Shown piece by piece: positions 13,355-14,092 of a DNA stretch of 14,092 nt. Origin of the DNA: an uncultured Actinomycetes bacterium (GTDB taxonomy: Bacteria > Actinomycetota > Actinomycetes > Nanopelagicales > Nanopelagicaceae); assembly GCA_903845465.1 (NCBI GenBank), contig CAIMXQ010000061.1, positions 1-14,092 on the forward strand, in the 5' to 3' direction. The position numbers and the translations under genes were made by a program. The notes under the pieces were generated by a model. The model was not told the DNA's origin. It was given only the letters and a program-made list of their open reading frames with translations, and made no database searches. Position 1 is the first letter of the stretch; every line of letters begins with the position of its first letter.

Positions 13355-13942
13355 ATGAGAATTATCGCTGGCCTTGCCAAGGGACGTTCTATCGATGCAG
13401 TGGCATCGTCGACTCGCCCCACATCGGATCGAGCACGCGAAGCGCTCTTTTCAACGTTGACATCCGAGTTCGGTGAATTTGATGGACTTCATGTCTTAGA
13501 TCTTTATGCAGGAACAGGTGCAATAGCGCTCGAAGCGCTCTCGCGTGGAGCGGCACTGGTTCATGCCGTTGAGAAAGATGATTTTGCCGCTAAAGCAATC
13601 GCAAGTAATTTGGAGAAGATTAAGAGTGCGGGGTGTCCCGGAACTTTCCATCTGTATTCGATGAACGTTCATCGCTTCCTCGAAGATAAGGCTTCTCAGC
13701 CTTACCACTTTATTTATATCGATCCACCGTATGAAGTTGATGACGTTGATGTTATTGAAACACTTATTCAATTGCGCGATGGCGGCTTTATCGATCAACA
13801 GGCCCTCATTGCAATCGAACGCAATAGTCGCGTGAAAGAGATTTCATGGCCCGAAGGTCTGGAAGAAGTGCGTCAAAAGAAATATGGGCAGGCAACAATT
13901 TTTTATGGAGTTCCTACGCGTGTAGATGGGGAAAATGGATAA
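13355..13942 (+). CDS. rsmD: 16S rRNA (guanine966-N2)-methyltransferase RsmD
   Basis: The 195-residue protein starts MRIIAGLAKGR, contains TRPTSDRAREALFSTL, the SAM-binding loop LDLYAGTGAIALEALSRGA, and the catalytic motif DPPY (residues 123-126), all typical of RsmD. It methylates G966 of 16S rRNA in the small ribosomal subunit. It starts 2 nt after the recG stop with AAGG inside recG about 9 nt before the ATG, so it is translated from the recG transcript. The pairing with coaD downstream is widespread in bacteria. Confidence 0.94.
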   Translation: MRIIAGLAKGRSIDAVASSTRPTSDRAREALFSTLTSEFGEFDGLHVLDLYAGTGAIALEALSRGAALVHAVEKDDFAAKAIASNLEKIKSAGCPGTFHLYSMNVHRFLEDKASQPYHFIYIDPPYEVDDVDVIETLIQLRDGGFIDQQALIAIERNSRVKEISWPEGLEEVRQKKYGQATIFYGVPTRVDGENG

Positions 13943-13955
13943 CCTCAGCAATCAT

Positions 13956-13964
13956 TGCTAGCGT
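13956..13964 (+). promoter_or_regulatory. Candidate extended -10 of coaD (leaderless)
   Basis: TGCTAGCGT comprises a TG extension and the hexamer TAGCGT (13959-13964), followed by 7 nt and the coaD ATG. No Shine-Dalgarno is present before coaD. coaD may therefore have its own leaderless transcript in addition to read-through from rsmD. Confidence 0.5.
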
Positions 13965-13971
13965 TTGCACC

Positions 13972-14092
13972 ATGAAACGCGCAGTGTGCCCGGGCTCCTT
14001 CGATCCCATCACCTTTGGCCACCTCGACATTATCGAGCGCGCCAGTGGTCAATTTGATGAGGTTATAGTCGCAGTCTTCGTCAATCGAAATA
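13972..14092 (+). CDS. coaD: Phosphopantetheine adenylyltransferase, 5' end (partial)
   Basis: Only the first 40 codons are present. MKRAVCPGSFDPITFGHLDI carries the nucleotidyltransferase signature of CoaD, including the (T/S)xxH-type site with TFGH, where His17 contacts ATP. ERASGQFDEVIVAVFVNR follows as in the family. CoaD makes dephospho-CoA from 4'-phosphopantetheine. The gene starts 29 nt after rsmD and runs off the window. Confidence 0.95.
   Translation, partial: MKRAVCPGSFDPITFGHLDIIERASGQFDEVIVAVFVNRN

Noticed and set aside
1..14092. tRNA/rRNA genes, CRISPR arrays, insertion sequences, toxin-antitoxin or defence genes
   Set aside because: None seen on either strand. All sizeable genes belong to core housekeeping families and the gaps are short.

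Overview
This window reads as a stretch of core chromosome from a small-genome, moderate-GC actinobacterium, most likely a freshwater acI/Nanopelagicales-type lineage (Candidatus Planktophila or Nanopelagicus relatives). The actinobacterial assignment rests on gene order (clgR - DUF3046 - recA - recX; an IclR-type regulator divergent from leuCD; thiL - rpmB - recG - rsmD - coaD), on an HU protein with a lysine/alanine-rich tail, and on a recA promoter of the actinobacterial RecA-NDp type. The lineage guess is inference from compact spacing, modest GC and codon use; no database was searched.

Layout. Positions 1-865 hold the 3' end of an XRE-type regulator (ClgR-like), a TetR-family regulator and a DUF3046 protein on the + strand. 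A YaaA-family gene runs convergently (862-1416) and shares a compact bidirectional control region (about 1417-1641) with recA-recX. This region carries a PafBC-type RecA-NDp promoter abutting a perfect LexA (SOS) box. An IclR-family regulator of the NdgR/LtbR type (3241-3960, -) is divergent from leuC-leuD (4028-6035), with a candidate shared operator between them. Two terminator-like hairpins and a repeat-rich control region lead into the HU gene (6264-6728), which ends in a strong intrinsic terminator. Next is a tightly overlapped envelope operon plsC-gpsA-ddl (6797-9614) for phospholipid acylation, glycerol-3-phosphate supply and D-Ala-D-Ala synthesis. A stand-alone Lrp/AsnC ligand-binding (RAM) protein (-) is divergent from thiL, and rpmB (-) is divergent from recG-rsmD. 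The 5' end of coaD runs off the window.

A recurring feature is start codons preceded by a TANNNT -10 hexamer 6-7 nt upstream, often without a Shine-Dalgarno (yaaA, the IclR gene, coaD, probably thiL, possibly plsC). This suggests leaderless mRNAs mixed with genes that have clear ribosome binding sites (DUF3046, leuC, leuD, hup, the RAM gene, rpmB, recG).

I found no previously undescribed multi-gene system, mobile element, CRISPR array, tRNA or rRNA. The notable signals are regulatory or gene-structural: the layered recA/yaaA control region, a recX reading frame with no standard start codon at its expected N-terminus, short repeats and a 12-bp palindrome before hup, a 24-bp near-palindrome before rpmB, and a G-run cluster before recG. 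No gene-free stretch exceeds 300 bases.
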